Source: Lachnospiraceae bacterium (lineage in GTDB: Bacteria; Bacillota; Clostridia; Lachnospirales; Lachnospiraceae). Taken from it: a stretch of DNA of 64,000 nucleotides. The notes beneath the pieces are model-generated. The model saw nothing but the letters and a program-made list of their open reading frames with translations. It was not told the DNA's origin and did not search any database. Below are positions 7,624 to 16,125 of the stretch, one piece after another (within the stretch, counting starts at the first letter, position 1; each line of letters starts with the position of its first letter). Position numbers and translations under genes: made by a program. The stretch spans positions 1-64,000 of the forward strand of contig JAFRYA010000004.1 of NCBI GenBank assembly GCA_017441295.1, written 5' to 3'.

Positions 7624-8853
7624 TCACAATTTTTCGTCATAAATTACATCCAGTATCTGGTCTATGCAGTTGTCTCTGCCAAAATGTTCGCGCTGGTATT
7701 TACGGCCTTTTCTGCCCATTTCGCGGAGCTCCGCCTTAGGTGTCCTGTACATGCGCATAATGTTTTCATACAGGCCGTCCGCGTCGTCCGGTTCAGATGC
7801 CAGGCCGCACCCTGCAGCCCTGATCATTCTCTTAGGGCCTGTGCCCATGGCCAATACAAGAGGCTTGCCTGCTGCCATATAGTTTGCGACCAGATGGTAC
7901 TGGACAAGTGAGTTGGCCCTGTCCATCGGAGTGCATGCGATGAGCACATCGGCTATGCTCGCGAACCTGCCCAGACGGCCGGCAGGCACATGCTCTTCAT
8001 AAAAGAAGTAATCGTGAAGATTGAGCTTGTTTACACGTACCTTGAGGTCTTTCAGGTTCAGGCCGTCTCCGACAATGATGAACCTTATGTCACGGATGGC
8101 ATGCCGGTCAATCCGCCGCGCCGCTTCCAGAATGGTGTCAAAGGAATACTCATTCGTAATATCACCAATGAACATTATATTGAAGCTGCCTGCGTAGCGC
8201 TCCATCAGTTCTTCGCTGCGCATATCCTTCTCCATTACGCGGTACGGGAACTGCGGAATACAGTGGATGCTGCCCGCAGGGATATTCATTTCCCTGATCA
8301 GATAGCTCTTGGCTGCCTCTGATGTGACGATCAGACGGTTGGCCCTTCTGTAATGCCATGCGGACAGGCGTGTCAGAAATCTGTTGAACACATAACTCTT
8401 AACGTCCAGCTCATCGTAGAGCCTCTCCGGCCAAACGTCCTGCACGAACATGGTTGTGAGTATCCTTCTGCTCCTGCCTATGCTCAGACCCGCCAGGCTC
8501 ATCATGACCGGTGACTGCTGATAAATAAAGATCCTGTCATAATCATTCTTCCTGAGCGCAGCCTTCTTGAACATACTCGCTATAGGAAACGTCACGTAAT
8601 TGAGGAACATCCTGAGGCTGGAGTAGTTGTTCTTCTTGATCTCCATGGTGCGGTAGATATTCATCCTGCGGTGTTCTTCCCTGCCGGGCTTGAATGAGCT
8701 GTAACCTTTGTAGAATTCACCACTCGGATAGTTTGGCTGACCGCAGAGCACGTCAACGTCATAGCCTCTCTCAATGAAGCCTTCGCATATGTCGTTTATC
8801 TGATTGTTCTCCGGCCAGAACCTCTGGCTCACTACCAGGATTTTTTTATTCAT
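7624..8853 (-). CDS. GT4-like glycosyltransferase (WcaI/WbuB type)
   Basis: A 409-residue GT-B fold glycosyltransferase. The N-terminus ILVVSQRFWPE followed by GYDVDVLCGQPNYPSG is characteristic of the WcaI/WbuB group, which transfers sugars (fucose or N-acetylhexosamines) to lipid-linked glycans. The C-terminal donor domain holds FIGDITNEYSFDTILEAA and the KPLVLAMGTGPKRMI segment near the end. No transmembrane segment is evident. The ATG at 8853 is preferred over an in-frame TTG 12 nt upstream because GAGGAATG lies just before it. It is a single-gene unit divergent from the membrane protein at 8967. The sugar and acceptor cannot be read from the sequence. Confidence 0.85.
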   Translation of the reverse strand: MNKKILVVSQRFWPENNQINDICEGFIERGYDVDVLCGQPNYPSGEFYKGYSSFKPGREEHRRMNIYRTMEIKKNNYSSLRMFLNYVTFPIASMFKKAALRKNDYDRIFIYQQSPVMMSLAGLSIGRSRRILTTMFVQDVWPERLYDELDVKSYVFNRFLTRLSAWHYRRANRLIVTSEAAKSYLIREMNIPAGSIHCIPQFPYRVMEKDMRSEELMERYAGSFNIMFIGDITNEYSFDTILEAARRIDRHAIRDIRFIIVGDGLNLKDLKVRVNKLNLHDYFFYEEHVPAGRLGRFASIADVLIACTPMDRANSLVQYHLVANYMAAGKPLVLAMGTGPKRMIRAAGCGLASEPDDADGLYENIMRMYRTPKAELREMGRKGRKYQREHFGRDNCIDQILDVIYDEKL

Positions 8854-8921
8854 AACATTCCTCAATAGGTTTATCAGATAATTTTACAATATTTAGAGCA
8901 GAAAATCCATTATAAAAGTGT

Positions 8922-8950
8922 TTGGCAAAAACCTATTTAAATATTAAAAT
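8922..8950 (+). promoter_or_regulatory. Promoter of the 8967-11325 membrane-protein pair
   Basis: TTGGCA (8922-8927) and TAAAAT (8945-8950) with a 17-bp spacer. The start codon at 8967 follows 16 bp after the -10 box. Confidence 0.7.
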
Positions 8951-8966
8951 ATTTTTGAGGTATAAA

Positions 8967-10406
8967 ATGAAGTTTGAATTATTACTGATGGCGGCAGCCG
9001 CCGCATTAATAATTATTGCGGTCTGTTATCTGACCGGCAGCCTGGCACAATTGATCTTCCGCACCGAAAGAGGGTTCGCTTCAAGAGTTCTGTCAGGCTT
9101 TGTTTTGTTGTCCGCAATTTTCTTTGCTGACACCATCCCTTTCATGTTCAGGCTGTTTGATCTGAATTACCTTAAATATCTGCTGATGTCAGAAATAGTG
9201 GTTATTCTGATCCTATATATCATTTTCAGCCTCATCCGGAAGAATTTCTCTCTTGTCATGGATATTAAAAATGCCTGTCTGTCTCTGGCCGCAACTGCCA
9301 AAGAGAGCTGGTGGCATATTATATACATGCTGGCGTTTCTGGCGCTTATGGCCTTCCAGATTTACCGCGTGATCATTACATCTGATCCCTCCGGCAATGA
9401 AACTGCGGCTCAGATCACTGCCATCATGGGCAATCTGGATCTGTCCGGTACCGGTCTGGTCCTTTCATTCTGGGAGACTCTCTGGGCAGCCAGCTGTTTA
9501 ATCTTAGGCTGTTCAGTGAGCACCGCCTGCACGATCATCATTCCTTTGATAACCATACCACTGCATTACATGGCGCTTTTCTTAATAGGCAGAGAGACCG
9601 GCAGAGGACGCATCGCTCCGTTCCTCCTGATTGCTGCCCTGCTCAACACGTGCCCTGTTTCAGTTTTTTCCGCGCCGGGACTGCTGAATGCTGACCCTGT
9701 TTCCGCGTCTATGGTGCTGGTAAATATAATCTTCCCGCTTGTGTTCTACTGCTTCATGCATCTGGTAACTGCAGAGAAGATTTCTGTTCAATATCCTATT
9801 TTCGTTTTTCTGCTGATCTTCGTCGGTACCGGACTGGCCGGTTCAGACGTGCTGATGCTGCCGGCTATGACTGCAGCTCTGTTTATCACGTTTATTATCT
9901 GCAGGCACAAGATAATGGATATCCTGGAAATGTTCATTCCTCTGCTGTTCGCGGGAGGGTTTGTAGTGCTGAAGCTTAAGATGACTGATTTCAGCTTTAT
10001 GCCAGCTGAGGTCTCTCGCTTTGCAAATGGTTATATCAATTCCATTGAGCAGTATTTCGGAAACATCATCTTTATTATTATAATGATTTTCGCGATTTTG
10101 GTTATCATTCCGCGCAGGCACAGAAACCACGTGGAAGGATTTGTGACTAAAACACGCTTGTTCATTTTCTTAAGTCTTGTTATTATGTTCGTACTATTTA
10201 CGAATAATTTTGTTATGCCATACGCAGAAGGGCTCCTGTGCGGTGCGGGACATTACCCTAATATATTCCGCATCATGCTTCCTGCCGTCATCACATCAAT
10301 CGGCCTGGCGGATTTCGGCACCCTGCCTAAATCCAAGCCTTTAAGAGTGGTCTTTGACCTCCTGTGCTGCGTGGGTATCTTATTCATCACTGTAATATTT
10401 AGATAA
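8967..10406 (+). CDS. Polytopic membrane protein, function unknown
   Basis: A 479-residue protein made almost entirely of hydrophobic helices, at least 11-12 by eye, with short polar loops. An extracytoplasmic loop near residues 130-140 reads RVIITSDPSGNE, the kind of Asp-bearing first loop seen in GT-C (GT39-like) lipid-sugar transferases, and the overall size would fit a DUF6077/GT-C-like family. I cannot confirm membership. The start at 8967 is chosen because TGAGG precedes it; an in-frame TTG at 8922 is the -35 box of its promoter. It lies 10 bp upstream of the PAP2-like gene, so the two are cotranscribed and may act together on a lipid-linked substrate. Confidence 0.75.
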   Translation: MKFELLLMAAAAALIIIAVCYLTGSLAQLIFRTERGFASRVLSGFVLLSAIFFADTIPFMFRLFDLNYLKYLLMSEIVVILILYIIFSLIRKNFSLVMDIKNACLSLAATAKESWWHIIYMLAFLALMAFQIYRVIITSDPSGNETAAQITAIMGNLDLSGTGLVLSFWETLWAASCLILGCSVSTACTIIIPLITIPLHYMALFLIGRETGRGRIAPFLLIAALLNTCPVSVFSAPGLLNADPVSASMVLVNIIFPLVFYCFMHLVTAEKISVQYPIFVFLLIFVGTGLAGSDVLMLPAMTAALFITFIICRHKIMDILEMFIPLLFAGGFVVLKLKMTDFSFMPAEVSRFANGYINSIEQYFGNIIFIIIMIFAILVIIPRRHRNHVEGFVTKTRLFIFLSLVIMFVLFTNNFVMPYAEGLLCGAGHYPNIFRIMLPAVITSIGLADFGTLPKSKPLRVVFDLLCCVGILFITVIFR

Positions 10407-10416
10407 CGGAGCAGCT

Positions 10417-11325
10417 ATGTCATTACTTTACGCGCTTTCAGAAATCCGAATACCTTTATTAAATACGCTCCTGTCCGTTGTTTCTTTTCTGGGGAGCGAG
10501 GTTTTCCTGCTCCTTGCCATGGCGCTCTGTTTCTGGTGCTATGACAAGAGACTGGCTTACAGGCTGTCATTTTCATTTATTATCGCAGGCACTCTGGGGC
10601 ATCTCCTCAAGGTGATATTCCACATGCCTTCACCTGTAATCAGAGATTCTTCATTTAAGCCGGTTGACGGCATTTTCCGTTCCAAAACGACCCTGTCATT
10701 TCCATCCATGCGCTCACTGGGCATAGGATGTATCTCCATAACCGCTCTTATGAAGGAGTCTCGCATCTGGGCAAAGATCATTGCAGTGATATTCCTGATC
10801 CTGGTGCCGTTTTCACAGCTGTACCTCGGGCTGGATACACTGCTCGACATCGGTTTCGGCCTGATCATAGCTATTGTTGTCACTATCCTGGTAAACAAAT
10901 ATATGGACAATACAGCGACCGACAGGACACAGTACCTGAAGTTCATGTTTATCCTGCTTATATTCCCGGTCGTGCTGCTGTGCGTATCTCTGGCCCTCTT
11001 TTACAATGAGGTTATTGCGTACGACAACATGCTGGAAGCGGTCAAAAGCAGCGGCATTTTCTCTGCACTGATCATCTCATGGTACTTTGAAAGCACCTAC
11101 ATCAATTTCAGTGAAAGATGCGACAGATGGTGGTTGCAGCTCATTAAAATTGTTCTGGGTCTTGCCATTGTATTTGGTCTTAATGCAGGCTTTAAGGCAC
11201 TCTTCGGATTATTTGGCGAATACTTCTGGGCCGGTGATTTCCTGCGGTATTTCCTGATAACGGGATTCATCTTCGGAGCCTATCCAATATTCATAAAACA
11301 ATTCCTATCAGCCAGACATATATAA
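10417..11325 (+). CDS. PAP2-fold membrane protein with lost catalytic motifs
   Basis: A 302-residue, roughly 8-helix membrane protein that aligns with type 2 phosphatidic-acid phosphatases. The three signature motifs can be placed but are broken: KxxxxxxRP reads K65...S72-P73 (Arg replaced by Ser); PSGH reads P96-S97-M98-R99 (Gly and the proton-donor His lost); SRxxxxxHxxxD reads S133-Q134...D140...D144 (Arg to Gln, nucleophilic His to Asp, final Asp kept). Phosphatase activity is therefore unlikely. The reading frame is intact, with no sign of decay, which points to a retained non-enzymatic role such as lipid binding or a scaffold for the upstream membrane protein. Start supported by ACGGAG upstream. 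Confidence 0.85.
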   Translation: MSLLYALSEIRIPLLNTLLSVVSFLGSEVFLLLAMALCFWCYDKRLAYRLSFSFIIAGTLGHLLKVIFHMPSPVIRDSSFKPVDGIFRSKTTLSFPSMRSLGIGCISITALMKESRIWAKIIAVIFLILVPFSQLYLGLDTLLDIGFGLIIAIVVTILVNKYMDNTATDRTQYLKFMFILLIFPVVLLCVSLALFYNEVIAYDNMLEAVKSSGIFSALIISWYFESTYINFSERCDRWWLQLIKIVLGLAIVFGLNAGFKALFGLFGEYFWAGDFLRYFLITGFIFGAYPIFIKQFLSARHI

Positions 11326-11362
11326 AAACAAGAGCCATCTCACAGCGAGATGGCTCTTTTCT
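11324..11362. terminator. Bidirectional terminator between convergent genes
   Basis: AGAGCCATCTC pairs perfectly with GAGATGGCTCT over a 5-nt loop. T-rich tracts follow on both strands, so it can end both the PAP2-like transcript and the penicillin-binding protein transcript. Confidence 0.88.
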
Positions 11363-11374
11363 TTAACCATTTAT

Positions 11375-14320
11375 TTATGGTTCTTCATTTGTCGTCTCAT
11401 CCGGATCTGTCGGCGGATCTGTCGGTGGGTCTGTTGGTGGATCTGTCGGCGGGTCTGTCGGCGGGTCTGTCGGCGGGTCTGTTGGCGGATCGGTCGGCGG
11501 ATCGGTCGGATCATCAGGTCTTACAATTACGACATTGTATGACTTGGATGAGCCGTTTGGCGCAATAACCGTAATCTTGAATGTATTGCTGCCTATTGCC
11601 AGTTCCTTGGTACCCGTGCCCTTGATAGTAGCATTCGGATCGGATGCTGTCGCCTTGATCGTAGCCGTCGTTGTGCCGGCTGAAACGGTTAATGCATACG
11701 GCGGGCTGGTCAGTTCTACGCCGTTAACAGTTACCTTCTTCAGGCCTGTATCTGAGGACTCTGTGGTCTCAGGCGGAAGTGTGGACGTAGCAGTATCCTT
11801 ATTGTGGATCTTACATTCCTCTTTAGGTTTCTCATACTGGGAATCAGGGGTTGTGCCCTTAGGCTCAGTACCATCCACATCGTTAGGTCTGACTCTGAAT
11901 ATCTTCTCCTCAACCTGATCCTTCGGGCAGAACTCGTTAGCGATCATGCCTGTTTCCTTACAGATCTTGACTTTCTCATGAACTTCGCATGTATCTGCCG
12001 GTACTGTGCCTGCGCGGAAATATTCAGTAATAATACAGCTGCCGCCCGGATCATCGCCGCAGAACTCATTAGGTCTCAGACCTGATTTGTTGCAGACTGT
12101 AGCCTGAACGATATCTCCGGTCATTTCGAAGCTGCCGTCGCCTCTGTCCAGAGCCTCTACCAGCTGGTTCATAACTCTGGAGTAGAATGGCTTCTGCATA
12201 TTCGGATCCTGAATAGTGATGCCATTAGCGTCATATCCGATCCAAATGCAGCTGCACAGTCCGTTAGGAACATATCCTACAAACCAGATATCATAAGTGT
12301 TATTGGTGGTACCTGTCTTGCCTGCCAGCGGTGCAGCGTCTATTGCGCATTTAACACCGGTTCCGCTGCGGACAACGTCTCTCATCGCATTGGTGAGCAG
12401 TGACGCGGTCTCTTCTTCGATAACTCTGTGTCTATCCTGATTCTTCTCCAGGATGACTTTGCCATCCCTGGAAACTATCTTGGTATAGAATGTAGGCTCA
12501 ATGTATTCGCCCTTATTAGCGATTGACGCGAATGCAGCACAGTTCTCAAGGTTGGTGATGCCGTGTGTGATACCACCGATAGCTGTTGCCATGTTGGCAT
12601 CTTCCTGCTCGTCAATGTGCTTATATCCAAAGCTCTGCAGATATGGGATACACTGGCTGGCGCCAATATAGTAAAGCGTCTTGCAGGCCACGATGTTCAT
12701 GGAGTCGCGGATACCGTCACGGATGGTATGGAGGCCTCTGTATTCATCGCCCCACCAGTTCCTGATGTATTTGTCAGTATGGCCATATCTGAACGGCGCG
12801 TCGTCAAATGTAGTAGCCAGTGTGCATGCTCCTGTATCCAGTGCCGGTGCAAAGGCCGCAACAATCTTGAATGTGGAACCCGGCTGTCTGGTAGTATTGG
12901 TAGCACGGTTCTGTGACAGATTGTACTTCTTCTCACCTCTGCCTCCAACTATTGCCAGCACGTGGCCGTTGGTGTAATCCATCAGAGTGAATGAAGCCTG
13001 AGGCTGTAATGTATATACAACATTCTCGTATGTGATCTCATCGCCGCTCTCGAGGATGGTCTCCTTGAATCTGGCGATTTCTTCGTCAGCTTCTTCTTTA
13101 GTATCAAAGTTCAGACGGTAGTCTTCATTCTCCAGCTCTTCACGATAGTACTTGTCGATCGCGGTCTGGTTGTAATATCTCATTGTGCCGTCTTTCTTCT
13201 TAACTGAGAGATCCCAGCTGATGGAATATGAAATATCTACAGTGTCGTAGTTTTCTTCATTATTAAGCTCGGTCTCAACGATACGCTGAGCCTGTGTGTT
13301 CTGTGTTGAATAAATAGTCAGGCCACCGCTGAATACAGCATTATAAGCCTGTGCGTATGTATAGCCGGCATCCTCCTGCAGGTCCTCCAGAACCTCTTCG
13401 AGCAGAGCATCTACAAAGTATGAATAGATGCTGCTGTTAGCTGTGGATGATGAAATGGTGGAAATCCTGTCGTAGACATTGTCAGCCATAGCCTCATCAT
13501 ACTCAGCCTGTGTAATGTGCTCGTTCTCCAGCATATTTGCGAGAACAGCGTTCATTCTCTGCCTATTCTTCTCCGGATGGAGTGCCGGGTTGTTGGCACT
13601 CGGGTTCTGTGTAATGGCAGCCAGTACAGCGCACTCTGAAATGGTGAGCTGTGACAGGTCCTTATTCAGGTAATACTTGGCTGCTTCCTTAACGCCGTAG
13701 TTGCCGCCTCCCAGGTTGATGGTATTCAGATATGTAACCAGAATCTCGTCCTTGGTCATCTGCTTCTCGAGGTTGAGCGCGAGTACCCACTCCTGGATCT
13801 TTCTCTTGATCAGTGAGCCTGTGCTCCTCTCCCTGCCGCCTGTCTCGAAAACGTTGTTCTTGATCAACTGCTGTGTAATAGTGGATGCGCCTTCTTTGGT
13901 GCCCTTGAGGTTATCAATGATAGCTCTCAGGATACCTACCGGGTCGATACCGCTGTGTTGGTAGAAACGCTCGTCCTCTATGTCGACGAAAGCCCATTTC
14001 AGCCTGTCCGGGATTTCCTCGGATGTAGCCTCAGTTCTTTTTGATCCTGCCATCGACAGTTTGATCATCTGGTTGCCGGCATCGTCCAGGATTACGGACG
14101 GGTACATGGTCGGCAGTACGTTAACTTCAGTAATGTCCGGTGTGGATTTGGCAGCGCCGACTACCACCCCGAGTCCAGTGCAAACACCTATGCAGATAAT
14201 CGAAAGAAGAGTTAAAAGGATGTACTTGACTACCTTAACCCTCTTCTTGGTTGTCTTTTTATGTTTTTTCGATGTCAGTCCCTGTTGTTTATTCTTTACT
14301 TCTTGAGAATCAAATTTCAA
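11375..14320 (-). CDS. Class A penicillin-binding protein (PBP1a-type), TTG start
   Basis: A 981-residue bifunctional peptidoglycan glycosyltransferase/transpeptidase. A basic cytosolic tail and one membrane helix (about 31-57) precede the GT51 domain, with EDERFYQHSG (catalytic Glu about 115) and GASTITQQL. The transpeptidase domain has STFK (Ser about 482), SMN (about 540) and KTGT (about 668). A small beta domain resembling cadherin-like wall domains follows, then a Pro-Pro-Thr-Asp repeat tail. The start is set at TTG 14320, preceded by GGGGGAG at 6-nt spacing. The ATG at 14344 lies only about 6 nt after the predicted transcription start and has no ribosome site. Probably monocistronic. 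Confidence 0.93.
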   Translation of the reverse strand: MKFDSQEVKNKQQGLTSKKHKKTTKKRVKVVKYILLTLLSIICIGVCTGLGVVVGAAKSTPDITEVNVLPTMYPSVILDDAGNQMIKLSMAGSKRTEATSEEIPDRLKWAFVDIEDERFYQHSGIDPVGILRAIIDNLKGTKEGASTITQQLIKNNVFETGGRERSTGSLIKRKIQEWVLALNLEKQMTKDEILVTYLNTINLGGGNYGVKEAAKYYLNKDLSQLTISECAVLAAITQNPSANNPALHPEKNRQRMNAVLANMLENEHITQAEYDEAMADNVYDRISTISSSTANSSIYSYFVDALLEEVLEDLQEDAGYTYAQAYNAVFSGGLTIYSTQNTQAQRIVETELNNEENYDTVDISYSISWDLSVKKKDGTMRYYNQTAIDKYYREELENEDYRLNFDTKEEADEEIARFKETILESGDEITYENVVYTLQPQASFTLMDYTNGHVLAIVGGRGEKKYNLSQNRATNTTRQPGSTFKIVAAFAPALDTGACTLATTFDDAPFRYGHTDKYIRNWWGDEYRGLHTIRDGIRDSMNIVACKTLYYIGASQCIPYLQSFGYKHIDEQEDANMATAIGGITHGITNLENCAAFASIANKGEYIEPTFYTKIVSRDGKVILEKNQDRHRVIEEETASLLTNAMRDVVRSGTGVKCAIDAAPLAGKTGTTNNTYDIWFVGYVPNGLCSCIWIGYDANGITIQDPNMQKPFYSRVMNQLVEALDRGDGSFEMTGDIVQATVCNKSGLRPNEFCGDDPGGSCIITEYFRAGTVPADTCEVHEKVKICKETGMIANEFCPKDQVEEKIFRVRPNDVDGTEPKGTTPDSQYEKPKEECKIHNKDTATSTLPPETTESSDTGLKKVTVNGVELTSPPYALTVSAGTTTATIKATASDPNATIKGTGTKELAIGSNTFKITVIAPNGSSKSYNVVIVRPDDPTDPPTDPPTDPPTDPPTDPPTDPPTDPPTDPPTDPDETTNEEP
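11412..11507 (-). repeat. Eight tandem 12-bp repeats encoding Pro-Pro-Thr-Asp
   Basis: Eight consecutive 12-bp units of the type GGCGGATCTGTC (plus-strand view), varying mainly at GGC/GGT, GAT/GGT, CTG/CGG and final C/T positions. They encode the extended PPTD tail of the class A PBP. The unit length is a multiple of three, so slippage would change tail length without a frameshift. Confidence 0.92.
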
Positions 14321-14356
14321 TTTAAACTCCCCCAATTTAAGCATATAGGTTTATAG

Positions 14357-14385
14357 ATTATACCTCATTTGGCAATTAAAGTCAA
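14357..14385 (-). promoter_or_regulatory. Promoter of the class A PBP gene
   Basis: TTGACT (14380-14385) and TATAAT (14357-14362) with an exact 17-bp spacer on the minus strand. Transcription should begin near 14350, leaving about 30 nt before the TTG start at 14320. Confidence 0.85.
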
Positions 14386-14489
14386 AAAAGCCCTGATCTT
14401 CAGGAATCCAGTAAGTATAACGGTTTAAGTTGTCTATTCAGTGAAAAAATGTTAACATTTCTTTACGACTATTAAAAAAGGGTTAAATA

Positions 14490-15146
14490 ATGGGATCTGC
14501 TTATTATGTTTCCCTCGGAACGGCCGAAGGCGAGATCACGGAAAAGAAGTCACGTTTCATCGCCACGGTCAGGGAGGTCCACTCCGAAGAGGAAGCCAAC
14601 AATTTCATAAATGAGCTCCGCAAGAAATACTGGGACGCGCGCCACAACTGCTACGCGTATGTGATCGGCCGCAACAATGAGATCGCCAGGTTCTCTGATG
14701 ACAAGGAGCCCCAGGGGACTGCCGGACGGCCCATTCTGGACGTACTGACCGGCAGAAACGTGCGCAACACCTGCATCGTGGTCACCAGATATTTCGGCGG
14801 CATTCTGCTCGGTACCGGAGGCCTGGTCAGGGCATATTCATCTGCCGCTTCAGCCGGAATGGACAATGCGGACATCTGCGAAGTATATCCCGGTTCGGTC
14901 ATGGATATCAGCTGCGACTATTCACTGGTTACAAAGATGCAGCGTTTCATCGCAGACAGGTCTCTGCCTCTGATCGATACCGTTTATGCGGAAAATGTTT
15001 TATTTAAAGTTGCTGTGCGTGATGAGGAAATAGACGCAGTTACTGCTGCCGTGACAGAACTCAGCAACGGCAGTTCTGTCCCCGTCAAGGCAGGAGAGAT
15101 GGTCTTCGCAGTCAGAGACGGCAAGGCCAAGGAATATGAATTTTAG
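14490..15146 (+). CDS. yigZ: YigZ/IMPACT family protein
   Basis: A 218-residue UPF0029 (IMPACT N-terminal) protein. Characteristic segments are KKSRFIATV, WDARHNCYAYVIG, RFSDDKEPQGTAGRP and VTRYFGGILLGTGGLVRAYS; the C-terminal third is the smaller ferredoxin-like DUF1949-type domain. The family is widespread, with an uncertain role connected with translation or nucleic-acid binding. AAAAAGGG precedes the ATG. A weak promoter, TTGTCT (14430-14435) with TAACAT (14453-14458), overlaps a perfect 14-bp palindrome at 14447-14460. Family assignment is firm. Confidence 0.93.
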   Translation: MGSAYYVSLGTAEGEITEKKSRFIATVREVHSEEEANNFINELRKKYWDARHNCYAYVIGRNNEIARFSDDKEPQGTAGRPILDVLTGRNVRNTCIVVTRYFGGILLGTGGLVRAYSSAASAGMDNADICEVYPGSVMDISCDYSLVTKMQRFIADRSLPLIDTVYAENVLFKVAVRDEEIDAVTAAVTELSNGSSVPVKAGEMVFAVRDGKAKEYEF

Positions 15147-15150
15147 TCAT

Positions 15151-15178
15151 AAAAAAGGCTGCCCTTTCAGGCAGCCTT
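15151..15178. terminator. Terminator shared by convergent yigZ and the lipoprotein gene
   Basis: AAGGCTGCC/GGCAGCCTT stem with a 6-nt loop. The minus-strand side has a clean T-run (CCTTTTTTAT); the plus side is weaker (TTTAACATTTG). Confidence 0.82.
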
Positions 15179-15191
15179 TAACATTTGTATT

Positions 15192-16064
15192 TTAGTATTC
15201 TCCAACGTAGGTGAAGAGTGCTCCGTACCGTGTGTAGCAGATGTCCTGCTCAATGAGCAGATTGCCATCTTCATCGATCCAGAAGTAGATCGTCTTGGTG
15301 TCACCGCCCGCGATACCGTCCAGTGACGCAGGGTCTGTGCTGGTTACTGTACAGATTACTTCATCGTCGGTCAGCTCGTATGTGCCGTAGAAGTACATCA
15401 TTCCTTCATAATAATTCTCACACATAACGAAGTTTCCGTCAGAGCTGAGGCCCAGATATGGGTAATATGCTTCATTCAGTTCAGGATCCTGATACTCGAA
15501 CATGATATTGTATCCGTATTCCTGGGAAGCATACTCGCCCACTGAATAGTCTGCGTAGTAGTTGTTAGCCATGATATATCCGTCATCGAACCTCTCCATT
15601 TCAATAGTGAATACGTTCGAAGGCAGCTCATCTGTGTATTCACTGATCATCAGTGTGACTACGTCAGCGTTGCCGTCATAATAGATCTTGTCAACCTGAG
15701 CAACTGCATATTCGTCGTAATCTTCGTTTTCACGGCCCATTATCAGATACAATTGACCATCTTCAATAGCAAATTCTATATAGTCAGTAGAATACTGTCC
15801 CGCGCATGTCCAGCGGATATTGTCGCCATCGAAAACATCATAGAAAGTTTCAAAATCAACTTCTTCAGTAGCTGAATCAGGAGCTGTGGTAGTCGGTGCT
15901 GTAGTAGTCGGTGCCTCTGTCGTGGTCTCCGGTTCCGGAGTAGTAGGCTGTGTGGCTTTGGTCGTCGGCTCCTCTGTCGGTTTAGGCGGCAGATTAGGCT
16001 TGCAGGCTGCCAGGCTGGCTATAACAACCAAGGCTGCTATGATAAATGCTAAATATTTCTTCAT
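15192..16064 (-). CDS. Secreted lipoprotein, function unknown
   Basis: A 290-residue lipoprotein. A Lys-containing n-region and hydrophobic core lead to lipobox SLAAC, with lipidated Cys21. A Pro/Thr/Glu-rich linker (about residues 24-65) follows, then an acidic globular domain rich in Tyr and Asp with alternating beta-strand patterns. No catalytic motif was recognised. GGGGG precedes the ATG and the gene has its own good promoter at 16098-16125. It is followed by a strong terminator, so it is monocistronic. Confidence 0.85.
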   Translation of the reverse strand: MKKYLAFIIAALVVIASLAACKPNLPPKPTEEPTTKATQPTTPEPETTTEAPTTTAPTTTAPDSATEEVDFETFYDVFDGDNIRWTCAGQYSTDYIEFAIEDGQLYLIMGRENEDYDEYAVAQVDKIYYDGNADVVTLMISEYTDELPSNVFTIEMERFDDGYIMANNYYADYSVGEYASQEYGYNIMFEYQDPELNEAYYPYLGLSSDGNFVMCENYYEGMMYFYGTYELTDDEVICTVTSTDPASLDGIAGGDTKTIYFWIDEDGNLLIEQDICYTRYGALFTYVGEY

Positions 16065-16097
16065 ACTGTATGCCCCCTTAATAGTTTATACACTCTA

Positions 16098-16125
16098 ATT
16101 ATACAAAAAACCTGTTACTTTTCAA
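16098..16125 (-). promoter_or_regulatory. Promoter of the lipoprotein gene
   Basis: TTGAAA (16120-16125) and TATAAT (16098-16103), spacer 16 bp on the minus strand. The -35 box overlaps the TGA stop of the upstream phosphodiesterase gene. Confidence 0.78.

Noticed and set aside
10417..11325. Active PAP2 phosphatase
   Set aside because: Both catalytic histidines and the conserved arginines are substituted, so it was recorded as a probable non-enzyme.
14321..14344. ATG at 14344 as the PBP start
   Set aside because: It lies only about 6 nt from the predicted transcription start and has no ribosome site, whereas TTG 14320 has GGGGGAG at good spacing.
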